From Bacillus sp. FJAT-25509 (lineage in GTDB: Bacteria > Bacillota > Bacilli > Bacillales > Bacillaceae_G), in the NCBI RefSeq assembly GCF_001420605.1, contig NZ_LJIZ01000021.1, forward strand, positions 81,856 through 145,855: a stretch of DNA of 64,000 bases. The letters run 5' to 3'. Below, piece after piece: positions 46,568 through 56,051 of this stretch. The stretch's first letter is position 1. Each line of letters starts with the position of its first letter. The translations under genes and the position numbers were made by a program. The notes below the pieces were generated by a model that was not told the origin of the DNA, did no database searches, and worked only from the letters and a program-made list of their open reading frames with translations.

Positions 46568-48334
46568 ATGAGTGGGAAAATAATTATCGTCGGTGGCGGA
46601 TTAGCTGGTCTTATGGCAACAATTAAAGCTGCTGAAGCTGGCACAAAAGTAGACTTATTTTCATTAGTTCCCGTAAAACGATCACATTCAGTATGTGCTC
46701 AAGGTGGAATTAATGGTGCGGTAAATACAAAAGGTGAAGGTGACTCTCCTTGGGAGCACTTTGATGATACAATTTATGGTGGAGATTTCTTAGCAAACCA
46801 ACCACCAGTAAAGGCAATGGCAGAAGCAGCACCTGGCATCATTCATATGATGGACCGTATGGGTGTAATGTTCAACCGTACGCCTGAAGGATTATTAGAC
46901 TTCCGTCGTTTCGGTGGAACGCAACATCACCGTACAGCATTTGCTGGTGCTACGACTGGTCAACAATTATTATACGCATTAGATGAGCAAGTTCGTCGTT
47001 ACGAATCTGAAGGTCTTGTTCAAAAGTATGAAGGTTGGGAATTTTTAAGAGTTGTTGTTGATGATGAAGGAGTATGTCGTGGTATTGTTGGACAAAACTT
47101 AACATCAATGGAAATCGTAAGCTTCCCTGCGGATGCTGTAATTATGGCATCTGGTGGCCCTGGTATTATCTTTGGTAAAACTACAAACTCAATTATCAAC
47201 ACTGGTTCAGCTGCTGCAGCTGTATATCGTCAAGGTGCAGTTTATTCAAATGGTGAATTTATTCAAATCCATCCAACTGCAATTCCTGGAGATGATAAAA
47301 ACCGTTTAATGAGTGAAAGTGCTCGTGGTGAAGGTGGACGAGTTTGGACGTATAAAGATGGTAAACCATGGTATTTCTTAGAAGAGAAATATCCTGCATA
47401 TGGAAACCTTGTACCAAGGGATATTGCTACACGTGAGATTTTCTCTGTATGTGTTGACCACAAGCTTGGTATTAATGGTGAAAACATGGTTTATTTAGAT
47501 CTTTCACACAAAGATCCACATGAACTTGATGTAAAACTTGGTGGAATCATCGAAATCTATGAAAAATTCACAGGTGATGATCCGAAAAAAGTTCCAATGA
47601 AGATATTCCCAGCAGTTCACTACTCAATGGGTGGATTATGGGTTGACTATGACCAAATGACTACAATTCCTGGTTTATTTGCTGCTGGTGAGTGTGATTA
47701 CTCAATGCACGGAGCTAACCGTTTAGGAGCTAACTCATTACTTTCTGCTATTTATGGTGGAATGGTTGCTGGACCAAATGCTGTAAGATACGTAAATGGT
47801 TTAGCTAAATCTTCAGATGATGTTTCAAGTTCTGTATATGAATCAAATGCAAATGAAGAAAAAGAAAAAATGAACCGTATTTATAAAATGGACGGTAAAG
47901 AAAATGCATACCTTCTTCATAAAGAGCTTGGAGAGTGGATGACAGACAACGTTACTGTAGTTCGATTTAATGATCGCTTATTAAAAACTGATGAAAAAAT
48001 TCAAGAGCTTTATGAGCGCTATCAAAACATTAATATTAATGATACAGCTAAATGGAGTAACCAAGGTGCTTCATTTACTCGTCAACTTGAAAACATGCTT
48101 CACTTATCACGTGTGATCACATTAGGTGCATATAACCGTAATGAAAGCCGTGGAGCACACTATAAACCTGAATTCCCAGAACGTAATGACGAGGAATTCT
48201 TAAAAACTACAATGGCTAAATTTGATGAGAAATCAAATTCACCATTATTCCATTACGTAGATGTTGATACATCATTAATTCAACCTAGAAAACGTGATTA
48301 TTCTAAGAAGAAGGAGGACAAAGCAAATGCATAA
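46568..48334 (+). CDS. sdhA: Succinate dehydrogenase flavoprotein subunit
   Basis: A 588-residue FAD-containing subunit oxidising succinate to fumarate. It shows the dinucleotide fold IIVGGGLAGLMATIKAAEAG, the FAD-linking region HSVCAQGGINGAVN with its His, active-site HPTAIPGD, RGEGGRVW and the C-terminal RNESRGAHYKPEFPERND. It lies 12 bp after sdhC and overlaps sdhB by 8 bp. Confidence 0.96.
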   Translation: MSGKIIIVGGGLAGLMATIKAAEAGTKVDLFSLVPVKRSHSVCAQGGINGAVNTKGEGDSPWEHFDDTIYGGDFLANQPPVKAMAEAAPGIIHMMDRMGVMFNRTPEGLLDFRRFGGTQHHRTAFAGATTGQQLLYALDEQVRRYESEGLVQKYEGWEFLRVVVDDEGVCRGIVGQNLTSMEIVSFPADAVIMASGGPGIIFGKTTNSIINTGSAAAAVYRQGAVYSNGEFIQIHPTAIPGDDKNRLMSESARGEGGRVWTYKDGKPWYFLEEKYPAYGNLVPRDIATREIFSVCVDHKLGINGENMVYLDLSHKDPHELDVKLGGIIEIYEKFTGDDPKKVPMKIFPAVHYSMGGLWVDYDQMTTIPGLFAAGECDYSMHGANRLGANSLLSAIYGGMVAGPNAVRYVNGLAKSSDDVSSSVYESNANEEKEKMNRIYKMDGKENAYLLHKELGEWMTDNVTVVRFNDRLLKTDEKIQELYERYQNININDTAKWSNQGASFTRQLENMLHLSRVITLGAYNRNESRGAHYKPEFPERNDEEFLKTTMAKFDEKSNSPLFHYVDVDTSLIQPRKRDYSKKKEDKANA

Positions 48335-49103
48335 TGGAACAATGACTGCTGAAAAGACAATTACTGTAATCGTTAAACGTCAAGATTCACCTAATACTGC
48401 GCCATATGAAGAAACATTTACTGTCCCTTATCGTCCGAATATGAACGTAATCTCGGCGTTAATGGAAATTCGTAAAAATCCAGTTAATTCAAATGGAAAA
48501 GAAACGACTGCAATTTCTTGGGACATGAACTGTCTTGAGGAAGTTTGTGGAGCATGTTCTATGGTTATCAATGGTAAACCAAGACAATCATGTTCAGCGC
48601 TTATCGACAAATTGGAACAACCAATCCGTCTTGAGCCAATGAGCACATTCCCTGTAGTACGTGACTTACAAGTTGATCGTAGCCGTATGTTCGATTCTTT
48701 AAAACGCGTTAAAGCATGGATTCCAATTGATGGAACGCATGACTTAGGTCCTGGACCAAGAATGCCTGAAAGAAAACGTCAATGGGCTTATGAATTATCA
48801 AAATGTATGACTTGTGGTGTATGTTTAGAAGCTTGTCCAAACGTTAATAGTAAATCTAACTTTATTGGGCCAGCACCACTTTCACAAGTGCGTTTATTTA
48901 ATGCTCATCCAACTGGAGAAATGAATAAGGAAGAACGTCTACATGCAATTATGGGAGACGGTGGACTATCAAACTGTGGTAACTCACAAAACTGTGTACA
49001 ATCTTGTCCAAAAGGTATTCCTTTAACAACTTCAATTGCAGCATTAAACCGCGCAACTACAATCCAATCTTTCAAAGACTTCTTTGGAAGCGACGAAATT
49101 TAA
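48327..49103 (+). CDS. sdhB: Succinate dehydrogenase iron-sulfur subunit
   Basis: A 258-residue electron-transfer subunit. The [2Fe-2S] ligands lie in CLEEVCGACSM plus a later Cys (RQSC). The C-terminal ferredoxin-like part carries CMTCGVCLEACPN and CGNSQNCVQSCPKG for the [4Fe-4S] and [3Fe-4S] centres. ATG 48327 is chosen because aaggagga lies 8 nt upstream within the end of sdhA; the overlap implies translational coupling. Confidence 0.96.
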   Translation: MHNGTMTAEKTITVIVKRQDSPNTAPYEETFTVPYRPNMNVISALMEIRKNPVNSNGKETTAISWDMNCLEEVCGACSMVINGKPRQSCSALIDKLEQPIRLEPMSTFPVVRDLQVDRSRMFDSLKRVKAWIPIDGTHDLGPGPRMPERKRQWAYELSKCMTCGVCLEACPNVNSKSNFIGPAPLSQVRLFNAHPTGEMNKEERLHAIMGDGGLSNCGNSQNCVQSCPKGIPLTTSIAALNRATTIQSFKDFFGSDEI

Positions 49104-49110
49104 TAATTAT

Positions 49111-49143
49111 AAAAGCATGTTCCTTAGGGACATGCTTTTTTTA
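49111..49143 (+). terminator. sdh operon terminator
   Basis: Stem aaaagcatgttcc / ggacatgctttt (49111-49123 / 49128-49139) with T-run. Its 3' half is nearly repeated at 49745-49764, beyond the large intergenic repeat. Confidence 0.9.
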
Positions 49144-49248
49144 ATACTAAATGATATGGTATATAAAAATAAGTGAGATGTATTAACTATTGGAAAGCAC
49201 TTTTACTTTAGCTACATGGAAACATGTGAGTGCACCATTTTTCAATTT

Positions 49249-49740
49249 GACAAAGGTATTAGAGAGAACAAATTAAGTGGAACTTTATTGATGTTAAAAT
49301 TCATATTTTGACGATTTATTAATGATTTTAATTAATGTGTTTCAACAATTTAAATAAACAAATTATAGTAAATGTTTTTTCAGAAGGTAAAAATTTCAAG
49401 TGGAAATTTAGATAAATAATTTTTAATTAATTAGTTTGTATGTTGATGTTCAGATTTTAATTGACTTACAACCTGATTAATAAACTGTTATTTTACGCTA
49501 AGTAAAGGTATTAAGATAGCTTTTATCGCACCACTTTTTTTGATGAATAAGTTGATTGGAATGGAGGGGTGCTCGACTCCTATGGGAAATGCGGGAAGGC
49601 TGAGACCCCGCAGGAACGAGGAGGTTCAGGTCTCGCCCCATGGAAAGCGAGCATCCTGTAATGGAAATCAACCACACTCTACTCCTTTTACAAAAATTTG
49701 GTTATTATTTGACAAGACTATATTTCAACAGCGTGAAAAT
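49249..49740. repeat. Large intergenic repeat element, copy 1
   Basis: About 490 bp related to 56320-56830. The AT-rich left part shares ttgatgttaaaattcat, aattgac(t/c)tacaa, and tgattaataaac with copy 2. The GC-rich core (about 49535-49680) shares gatgaataagttgattgga, ggaaatgcgggaaggctgag and ggtctcgccccatggaaagc. The core folds into a long hairpin: gttgattgga at its start pairs with the end ...ggaaatcaac. The right end is ttcaacagcg. The core is of a type recurrent in Bacillaceae intergenic regions. The edges are approximate. It occupies most of the 780-bp gap between sdhB and 49884. Confidence 0.8.
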
Positions 49741-49883
49741 CATATTCCTTAGGACATGCTTTTTCTATTTGCATTAAAATAAATATCTTCTAATAAACTC
49801 GCATTTCAAATCATATCAATAGTAAAGGCAGCAAAGTGAAGTGTCTTACCCCACTCACTGCTTTCGAACGGAGGTTGATTGGA

Positions 49884-50591
49884 ATGCAACAGTCTGAAGT
49901 GACATTTGAAACGAAATGCTATGAAAAAGATTGGGAAATTCTCTTAAAGACAGATCGTTTAGAAAAAATGATTGAATATAATCAATTTCAATTTAAAGAA
50001 AAAATTTTATATATTAATAACGTACAAGATGTAAGGGAAGTCAGTCGTCATGCAGACAAACTTATCGCAAGAAATGTTTTATCCTCATATGTAATAGTTG
50101 ATGATTTTTCAAAAGAAGCCCTTAATTATTTTGATGTTACTAAGGAGAGTTTCAAAGGCGGTTATTACTATTCTATCTCGGAGCTTGTTAGTATTTATCT
50201 TTGCAACACAGAGTATTTACTTCATTTTTCAAGCGATTCTATTTTAGAAAAGCCTTTTAATTGGATTGATTTATCACTATTAAAACTTCAAGTAGATGAA
50301 AGAATCAAAGTAGCAAATCCAGTATGGAATGGAAATATTTTTGAGGCAAAACAAGAATCAATAGATGAAGATGAAAATTTTTATATTGGTTATGGATTTT
50401 CAGATCAATGTTACTTAATCAGGACAAATGATTTTAAAAATAAAATATATAATGAAAAAAATCCTATATCAGAAAGGTACCCAATTTATGGGGGAGAGCT
50501 TTTTGAAAAACGTGTTGATGCTTGGATGCGAAACAATCATTTCAAAAGAATCACATTCAAACATGGAAATTATATTCATCAAAATTATTGA
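49884..50591 (+). CDS. Unknown protein, possibly GT-A-fold glycosyltransferase-like
   Basis: A 235-residue soluble protein with predicted alternating strands and helices. The segment TEYLLHFSSDSILEKPFNWIDLSLLKL followed by VANPVWN resembles a group of glycosyltransferase-2-like proteins of uncertain function, where SSDS would take the place of the DxD motif; this is a weak judgement. ATG 49884 is chosen with ggaggt 8 nt upstream. It is inserted between sdhB and ysmA relative to B. subtilis and flanked by the large repeat on its left. Confidence 0.55.
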   Translation: MQQSEVTFETKCYEKDWEILLKTDRLEKMIEYNQFQFKEKILYINNVQDVREVSRHADKLIARNVLSSYVIVDDFSKEALNYFDVTKESFKGGYYYSISELVSIYLCNTEYLLHFSSDSILEKPFNWIDLSLLKLQVDERIKVANPVWNGNIFEAKQESIDEDENFYIGYGFSDQCYLIRTNDFKNKIYNEKNPISERYPIYGGELFEKRVDAWMRNNHFKRITFKHGNYIHQNY

Positions 50592-50728
50592 ATCTACTAG
50601 GTTAGGGTAAAGAAAGGGAGAGCAGAAGATAGAAAAGGCTAGTAGAGAAGATATTAGACATTTCTCTAAATGGTACCTTTTACTATTTTATAATCCATTA
50701 TTTTTCCTTCATCCTGCCTCCTTGAAAA

Positions 50729-50748
50729 CTGAATGAATACTCATTCTT
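50729..50748 (+). promoter_or_regulatory. Candidate FadR operator upstream of ysmA
   Basis: CTGAATGAATACTCATTCTT matches ATGAATGANTANTCATTCAT at all but two defined positions, with the central TGAATGA/TCATTC arms intact. It lies 46 bp before the ysmA start, next to a -10-like TATAAT at 50764-50769. Confidence 0.65.
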
Positions 50749-50793
50749 TAATGGAATTAATGATATAATAAAGAAAGTAAGGGGGCAAATTCG

Positions 50794-51267
50794 ATGGGGA
50801 AAATGAATTATGTATCTAATTTACAGGAATGGCAATCTGAGTTTTCATTTAAGATTACAATTAAAGTTCGATTTAGTGAAACCGATATGTTTGGACATAT
50901 GAATAATACAGTTCCATTCGTTTATTTTGAAGAGGCACGTATTGAGTATTTAAAATATTTAGGACTTATGCAAGAATGGACGGCAAATCATAGTGAATTT
51001 ATTCCAGTTGTCGCTGATTTACAATGTGATTACCTAAGACAAGTATTTTTTAATGAAATACTTGATGTGTACGTAAAAATTGCTAAAGTAGGAAATTCAT
51101 CGATTGATTTACACTATATGGGAATTAATCCTCAAAATGAAATTTGCTTTACTGGTCGAAATTCATTAGTAAATATAAATCGTCATACAGGACGAAGTGA
51201 ACAATGGAAAAGTGAATGGAAAGAAAAATTATTAAATGAAACAATGAATACAGTAGTTAATGTTTAA
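50794..51267 (+). CDS. ysmA: Acyl-CoA thioesterase, 4HBT hotdog fold (YsmA-like)
   Basis: A 157-residue single-hotdog protein. The 4-hydroxybenzoyl-CoA thioesterase motif is RFSETDMFGHMNNTVPFVYFEEAR, with the catalytic Asp in SETDMFGHMNN. Homologues hydrolyse acyl-CoA. The location downstream of sdhB and upstream of gerE matches B. subtilis ysmA, though other genes are inserted here. ATG 50794 has aaggggg upstream. The FadR-like box suggests regulation with fatty-acid degradation. Confidence 0.85.
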   Translation: MGKMNYVSNLQEWQSEFSFKITIKVRFSETDMFGHMNNTVPFVYFEEARIEYLKYLGLMQEWTANHSEFIPVVADLQCDYLRQVFFNEILDVYVKIAKVGNSSIDLHYMGINPQNEICFTGRNSLVNINRHTGRSEQWKSEWKEKLLNETMNTVVNV

Positions 51268-51341
51268 AACAAGTAAAATTGTCACATACTGATTGAAGAT
51301 TGAATAGAATGATCAAACAATTAAATTTATCTTAAGAGTAC

Positions 51342-51370
51342 TTGAAGAATTCAATGACATTCTATATAAT
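51342..51370 (+). promoter_or_regulatory. thrS promoter
   Basis: TTGAAG (51342-51347), 17-bp spacer, TATAAT (51365-51370), at the start of the T-box leader. Confidence 0.75.
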
Positions 51371-51384
51371 ACTTTTATACGAAT

Positions 51385-51636
51385 AAGGAAAAGCAAAGAT
51401 CAAGGACACGAGCGTTCAAGACGATAGTAAGAGAGGAATTCATTTGGTGCGAGAATTCTCTATACGTTGAATGACTTACCACCTTGTAGCTATAGTGGGG
51501 AACGTAATTTATTTACAAGTAACTACTATCGGTGTAGACCGTTAAAACGTTGAGATTTTGTATACTTATTTATGTGTACATTAAATTAGGGTGGAACCAC
51601 GAGCACATTCGTCCCTACGAGTGTGCTCTTTTTTTA
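51385..51636 (+). promoter_or_regulatory. T-box riboswitch upstream of thrS
   Basis: T-box motif agggtggaaccacg (51588-51601). A terminator gagcacattcgt / acgagtgtgctc with a seven-T run ends at 51636. The Thr codon ACC in gacttaccacctt (51478-51483) is the probable specifier; two ACC triplets are adjacent and I cannot say which is read. It covers the 404-bp gap between ysmA and thrS. Confidence 0.93.
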
Positions 51637-51671
51637 TTGTCAAAATTAATATGAAAAAGGAGTGAACTTAA

Positions 51672-53588
51672 ATGATTTCAATTAAATTACCAGATGGATC
51701 AATTCGCGAGGTGGAACAAAATACAACAGTTGAAGATTTCGCGGGTTCAATCTCCATTAGCTTAAAGAAAAAAGCGCTTGGTGGAAAAATTAATGGAAAG
51801 TTAGTGGATTTAAATACACCTATTACTGAAGATTGCGAAGTTCAAATAATTACTCAAGACGATCAAGACGGCTTAGAAATGATGCGTCATAGTTCAGCAC
51901 ATATTTTAGCTCAAGCGGTAAAACGTCTATATAAAGGCGAAAAAGCTGCATTTGGAGTTGGACCAGTAACTGCAGACGGATTCTATTATGATATTGATCT
52001 TCCAGTTTCAATTAAAGTAGAAGACCTACCGAAAATTGAAAAAGAAATGGAAAAAATTATTAAAGAAAACTTACCGATTACTCGTTCAGAGGTTAGTCGT
52101 GAAGAGGCAATTAAATTCTTCACTGAATTAGAAGATGAGTTTAAACTAGAATTAATTCGTGATTTACCAGAAGATGCAGTTATTTCAATGTATACTCAAG
52201 GTGAATTCGTAGACCTTTGCCGTGGACCACATGTTCCTACAACTGGCCGTGTAAAAGCGATTAAATTATTATCTGTTGCTGGTGCATATTGGAGAGGCGA
52301 TGCGAATAATAAAATGCTTCAACGTGTTTATGGTACTGCTTTCCCAAGTAAGAAGGAATTAGAAGAGCATTTATACTTATTAGAAGAAGCTAAAAAACGT
52401 GATCACCGTAAATTAGGTAAAGAGCTTGAGTTATTCATGTTCTCTGAAGAAGCACCTGGTATGCCATTCTTCTTACCAAAAGGTACTATTATCCGTAATG
52501 AATTAGAACATTATGAGCGCGGATTACAAACTTCAAAAGATTATAAAGAAGTTCGTACACCATTCATTATGAATCAAAGATTATGGGAGCAATCAGGTCA
52601 CTGGCATCACTACCATGAAAACATGTACTTTACTGAAGTTGATGAAACAAAATTCGCATTAAAACCGATGAACTGCCCAGGTCATATGTTAGTTTATAAA
52701 AATAAATTACATTCATATCGTGATCTACCGGTTCGTATGTGTGAAAATGGTCAAGTTCACCGTCATGAATACTCTGGTGCCTTAAATGGTATGATGCGTG
52801 TTCGTACTTTTACTCAAGATGATGCACATATCTTCTGTCGTCCGGACCAAATTGAAGGCGAAATTATTGAAGTAATTAACTTAATTAAAGAAATTTACGG
52901 CGTATTCGGATTCACTTACAAAGTAGAATTATCAACTCGTCCAGAAGATTCAATGGGTTCAGAAGAGTTATGGAACTCAGCAGAACAGGCGTTAGAAAAT
53001 GTTCTAAAATCTGAGAACTTAGACTTTAAATTAAACCCAGGCGATGGCGCATTCTATGGTCCAAAAATCGATTTCCATATTCAAGATGCATTAAAACGTA
53101 GTTGGCAATGTGCTACAATTCAATTAGATTTCCAAATGCCTGAGAAATTTGATTTAACTTATGTTAATGAAGATAACCAAAAAGAACGTCCAGTTGTTAT
53201 CCATCGTGCAATTTATGGTTCAATTGACCGTTTCTTAGGAATCTTAACTGAACATTTTGCTGGAGCATTCCCATTATGGTTAGCACCAGTTCAAGTTGCA
53301 GTATTACCAATTTCAAGTGTTCACAATGAATATGCACAAAAACTTGCTGATCAATTAAAAGCTGCAGGAATCCGTGTTGAAGCTGATTTACGTGGCGAAA
53401 AAATTGGATATAAAATCCGTGAAGCACAACTTCAAAAATTACCTTATATGTTAGTAGTTGGTGATCAAGAGGTTGAAAATAAAACTGTAGCTATTCGTAA
53501 ACGTGGCGAAGGTGATATCGGTACTCAACCATTCGAGAGCTTCTTAGAAATGGTCAAACAACAAAAATTAGAAAAAGTTCTATTTTAA
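51672..53588 (+). CDS. thrS: Threonyl-tRNA synthetase
   Basis: A 638-residue class II synthetase with an N-terminal TGS domain (residues 1-62), an editing/second additional domain carrying the HxxxH zinc motif (MRHSSAHILAQAV), a catalytic core with KPMNCPGHMLVYK and HRHEYSGALNGMMRVRTFTQDD, and a C-terminal anticodon-binding domain (APVQVAVLPISSVHNEYAQKL). ATG 51672 follows aaaaaggag. It stands between ysmA and a DUF2339 gene, unlike in B. subtilis. Confidence 0.97.
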   Translation: MISIKLPDGSIREVEQNTTVEDFAGSISISLKKKALGGKINGKLVDLNTPITEDCEVQIITQDDQDGLEMMRHSSAHILAQAVKRLYKGEKAAFGVGPVTADGFYYDIDLPVSIKVEDLPKIEKEMEKIIKENLPITRSEVSREEAIKFFTELEDEFKLELIRDLPEDAVISMYTQGEFVDLCRGPHVPTTGRVKAIKLLSVAGAYWRGDANNKMLQRVYGTAFPSKKELEEHLYLLEEAKKRDHRKLGKELELFMFSEEAPGMPFFLPKGTIIRNELEHYERGLQTSKDYKEVRTPFIMNQRLWEQSGHWHHYHENMYFTEVDETKFALKPMNCPGHMLVYKNKLHSYRDLPVRMCENGQVHRHEYSGALNGMMRVRTFTQDDAHIFCRPDQIEGEIIEVINLIKEIYGVFGFTYKVELSTRPEDSMGSEELWNSAEQALENVLKSENLDFKLNPGDGAFYGPKIDFHIQDALKRSWQCATIQLDFQMPEKFDLTYVNEDNQKERPVVIHRAIYGSIDRFLGILTEHFAGAFPLWLAPVQVAVLPISSVHNEYAQKLADQLKAAGIRVEADLRGEKIGYKIREAQLQKLPYMLVVGDQEVENKTVAIRKRGEGDIGTQPFESFLEMVKQQKLEKVLF

Positions 53589-53592
53589 TTTT

Positions 53593-53628
53593 AAAAATCC
53601 TCTATTTTTATAATAGAGGATTTTTTTA
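53593..53628 (+). terminator. thrS terminator
   Basis: Stem aaaatcctctatt / aatagaggatttt followed by T residues. Confidence 0.9.
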
Positions 53629-53811
53629 TTTGACCGATATAATTAAAAACGATTGTTTTTATTTTCTGGGAAATATGACGAAATTTGCAAAAACATACTT
53701 CAAAAAAAAATTTAATAGGATAATACTCAATAATATCGAACTTATATGAAGGATGTCTTTTTTGTTATTTAGTCTTAATAAAATACATAGTTATGTTAAG
53801 AGGTGATGCAG

Positions 53812-55491
53812 TTGGATAATCAGAATCAAGATCTTCAAAAAAAGGTAGAAAAGCTTGAAGAAGAAGTTAGAGAAATGAAGAAACAAATTGAATTTCTCTT
53901 AATTACGAAGGGAACTTCAAACGAGACTAAACATATAAGCCAAACTAAAGTAAATAATCCTAAACCACAAATAACAGTTAGTAGACAGGTTAAAGTAACA
54001 GTCGAAAATGAAAAGGTTGATTATGAAGCACTTATTTTCCAAAAGTGGTTACCTAGATTTTTTATATTTATTTTCATACTTGGAGTAATGTGGGGATTTA
54101 AAGCGGCATCAGATTATGGGGTATTAAACAAGTATGCAAAAGTAGGAATTGGATTTATTATCGCCATTGCTTTATTCTGGTACGGAAATCGTCAAATGAA
54201 AGCTAAGCGATCAGCACTTGGCCAATCATTAATTGGTGGCGTGTTGCCAGTATTATTTTTAACTACGTTTGCTATGCATCATTTATATCTCATGGTTGGA
54301 TCAACGATTGCATTTGTCCTTTTAATTATTTGGGTATGTATTGGTTTTTATTCTATGAATAGATACAAGTCAGAAGTAATTGGATTAATAAGTATAATAG
54401 GAGCCGTTTTTGTACCATTCCTAGTTAAAAGTGATTCGCCAAACTATTTATTTTTCTCTATCTATGAAACAGTGATTTATTTATGCTTTATGTTTTATGC
54501 AACATTTAAGAAATACAAATTCATCTATCTTTCGTCTGCAATATTATTGCATTTATCTTATTTAATAGTTGCTTTAGTTAATTTTAATACGAATGGAATT
54601 GAATATTTCGCACTAAGTATTCTCGTTCAGCATATTAGTTTGCTAGCTATATTGATTAAATCTAAGTTTGCTATTAAAAAGCAAGTATTAATTCTTCACA
54701 CTAGTTTTATTTTAACAATCGGTTGGATCTTTAGTGCATTTGAAGATCTGAATAGAACAATGATTTTAATCTTTTTATGTGTAGGATACTTATTCCTGAC
54801 TTTTTATTATAAAAAGAAATCGGATTTTTTCTTTGGATTTTCGACTAATTTTATATTGGCCATTTCATTCCTTTGTTTGGATAGTGTTTCAGAAAACTTA
54901 CTATGTACAGTATTAATAATTCAAGCAGTATCATCTTATTTATTTTATTTAAAATATCGAGATCTGCTGAAATTAATTATAGCGGCTCTTACATTCATTC
55001 CTGTAGGCATATCCATTTTATCAGTTGGAATAGATTCTTTTTGGTCTTTTGAAACGTTGAATTGGTTTGTGCTAATTGTAGCGCTAGTTACGATTGGAAT
55101 TTTGTCTTATAAAAATGAAGATGAAAAGCAATTTATCTTATTAAGCAGTTCTTTATTAATTACGGTTATATTGATTGCTTTTATAACACAAATTGTTCAA
55201 ATAATTGCGGTAGATCAGTCTGACAATATGATTCGATTATTAATTAATATAAGTTGGATCTTGCTTTCGATTTTAGCTATGATACTTGGTAACATTAAGA
55301 AGTTTAAAGTTTGGACATATACTGGGATAGGTTTATTATTACTGACACTAGGAAAACTTGTATTAATAGATTTACCAAATATTACATTGATGGTTAGAGC
55401 TGGTTTATTTATACTGCTTGGCTTGATTGGTTTAGTAATTTCTAGAATATTTTTTAAGGGAAGTAGTAGTCAAAAAATCGAAAAAATTTAG
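53812..55491 (+). CDS. DUF2339 polytopic membrane protein
   Basis: A protein of about 559 residues. An N-terminal coiled coil (QDLQKKVEKLEEEVREMKKQIEFLL, residues 5-30) and a Thr/Lys-rich linker precede about 16-18 predicted membrane helices from residue 75 onward. The early block LPRFFIFIFILGVMWGFKAASDYG and GQSLIGGVLPVLFLTTFAM is typical of the DUF2339 family. The function is unknown; envelope or transport roles are suspected. aagaggtg sits 6 nt before TTG 53812, whereas upstream GTG/ATG codons overlap it. Confidence 0.8.
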   Translation: MDNQNQDLQKKVEKLEEEVREMKKQIEFLLITKGTSNETKHISQTKVNNPKPQITVSRQVKVTVENEKVDYEALIFQKWLPRFFIFIFILGVMWGFKAASDYGVLNKYAKVGIGFIIAIALFWYGNRQMKAKRSALGQSLIGGVLPVLFLTTFAMHHLYLMVGSTIAFVLLIIWVCIGFYSMNRYKSEVIGLISIIGAVFVPFLVKSDSPNYLFFSIYETVIYLCFMFYATFKKYKFIYLSSAILLHLSYLIVALVNFNTNGIEYFALSILVQHISLLAILIKSKFAIKKQVLILHTSFILTIGWIFSAFEDLNRTMILIFLCVGYLFLTFYYKKKSDFFFGFSTNFILAISFLCLDSVSENLLCTVLIIQAVSSYLFYLKYRDLLKLIIAALTFIPVGISILSVGIDSFWSFETLNWFVLIVALVTIGILSYKNEDEKQFILLSSSLLITVILIAFITQIVQIIAVDQSDNMIRLLINISWILLSILAMILGNIKKFKVWTYTGIGLLLLTLGKLVLIDLPNITLMVRAGLFILLGLIGLVISRIFFKGSSSQKIEKI

Positions 55492-55508
55492 TATACAGGA
55501 GTCAGTTA

Positions 55509-56015
55509 ATGCTAATCACTGAAACTAAAAACTTATTATTAATGACTTTTACAGCAGATGCCATGGTTTCTGTTTTAAGTGGAAATAAAGAGTTAGAATT
55601 TGAAAATCAATTTTATACATTCGCTAATGGATGGCCAATTCTTGTATATAAAAATCTTTTCCCTTATAAAATCTCTCGTTTTCAAACTCACCCTACTGAG
55701 GAAAAATATGAAGGAATAATTATTCATAAAAAAGATCGAGTAATTATTGGGGACATGGGATTTAAAGGTGGTCCTGATGAAACTGGAATTATGGAAATAG
55801 GTTATAGTATCGCACCTAGTTATCAAGGTAAAGGATATGCAACTGAAATGGGTAGGGCTTTTTGTGAGTGGGGAATGAAGCAAAAGCATGTTACAAGAAT
55901 AACTGCAATTTGTTCCATTTATAATCACGCCTCTATTAGAGTTTTAGAGAAAATTGGAATGATAAAAGTAAAAGAAGAAATTGAAAAATATTATTGGATG
56001 TTAGATAAAAAATAA
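55509..56015 (+). CDS. GNAT-family (RimJ/RimL-like) N-acetyltransferase
   Basis: A 168-residue GNAT protein of the ribosomal-protein-acetyltransferase subgroup. It begins ITETKNLLLMTFT and shows IGDMGFKGGPDETGIMEIGYSIAPSYQGKGYATEM (motif A) and NHASIRVLEKIGM (motif B). It lies 17 bp after the DUF2339 gene, so co-transcription is likely. The substrate is unknown. Confidence 0.8.
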   Translation: MLITETKNLLLMTFTADAMVSVLSGNKELEFENQFYTFANGWPILVYKNLFPYKISRFQTHPTEEKYEGIIIHKKDRVIIGDMGFKGGPDETGIMEIGYSIAPSYQGKGYATEMGRAFCEWGMKQKHVTRITAICSIYNHASIRVLEKIGMIKVKEEIEKYYWMLDKK

Positions 56016-56051
56016 ATTAGTGATTTTCACTTATTAGAATGATTAATTTTT

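Noticed and set aside
49540-49752. 70-codon open frame in the large repeat
   Set aside because: It lies in the hairpin core of a repeat; copy 2 carries an 8-9-bp indel that breaks the frame, so it is not conserved as protein.
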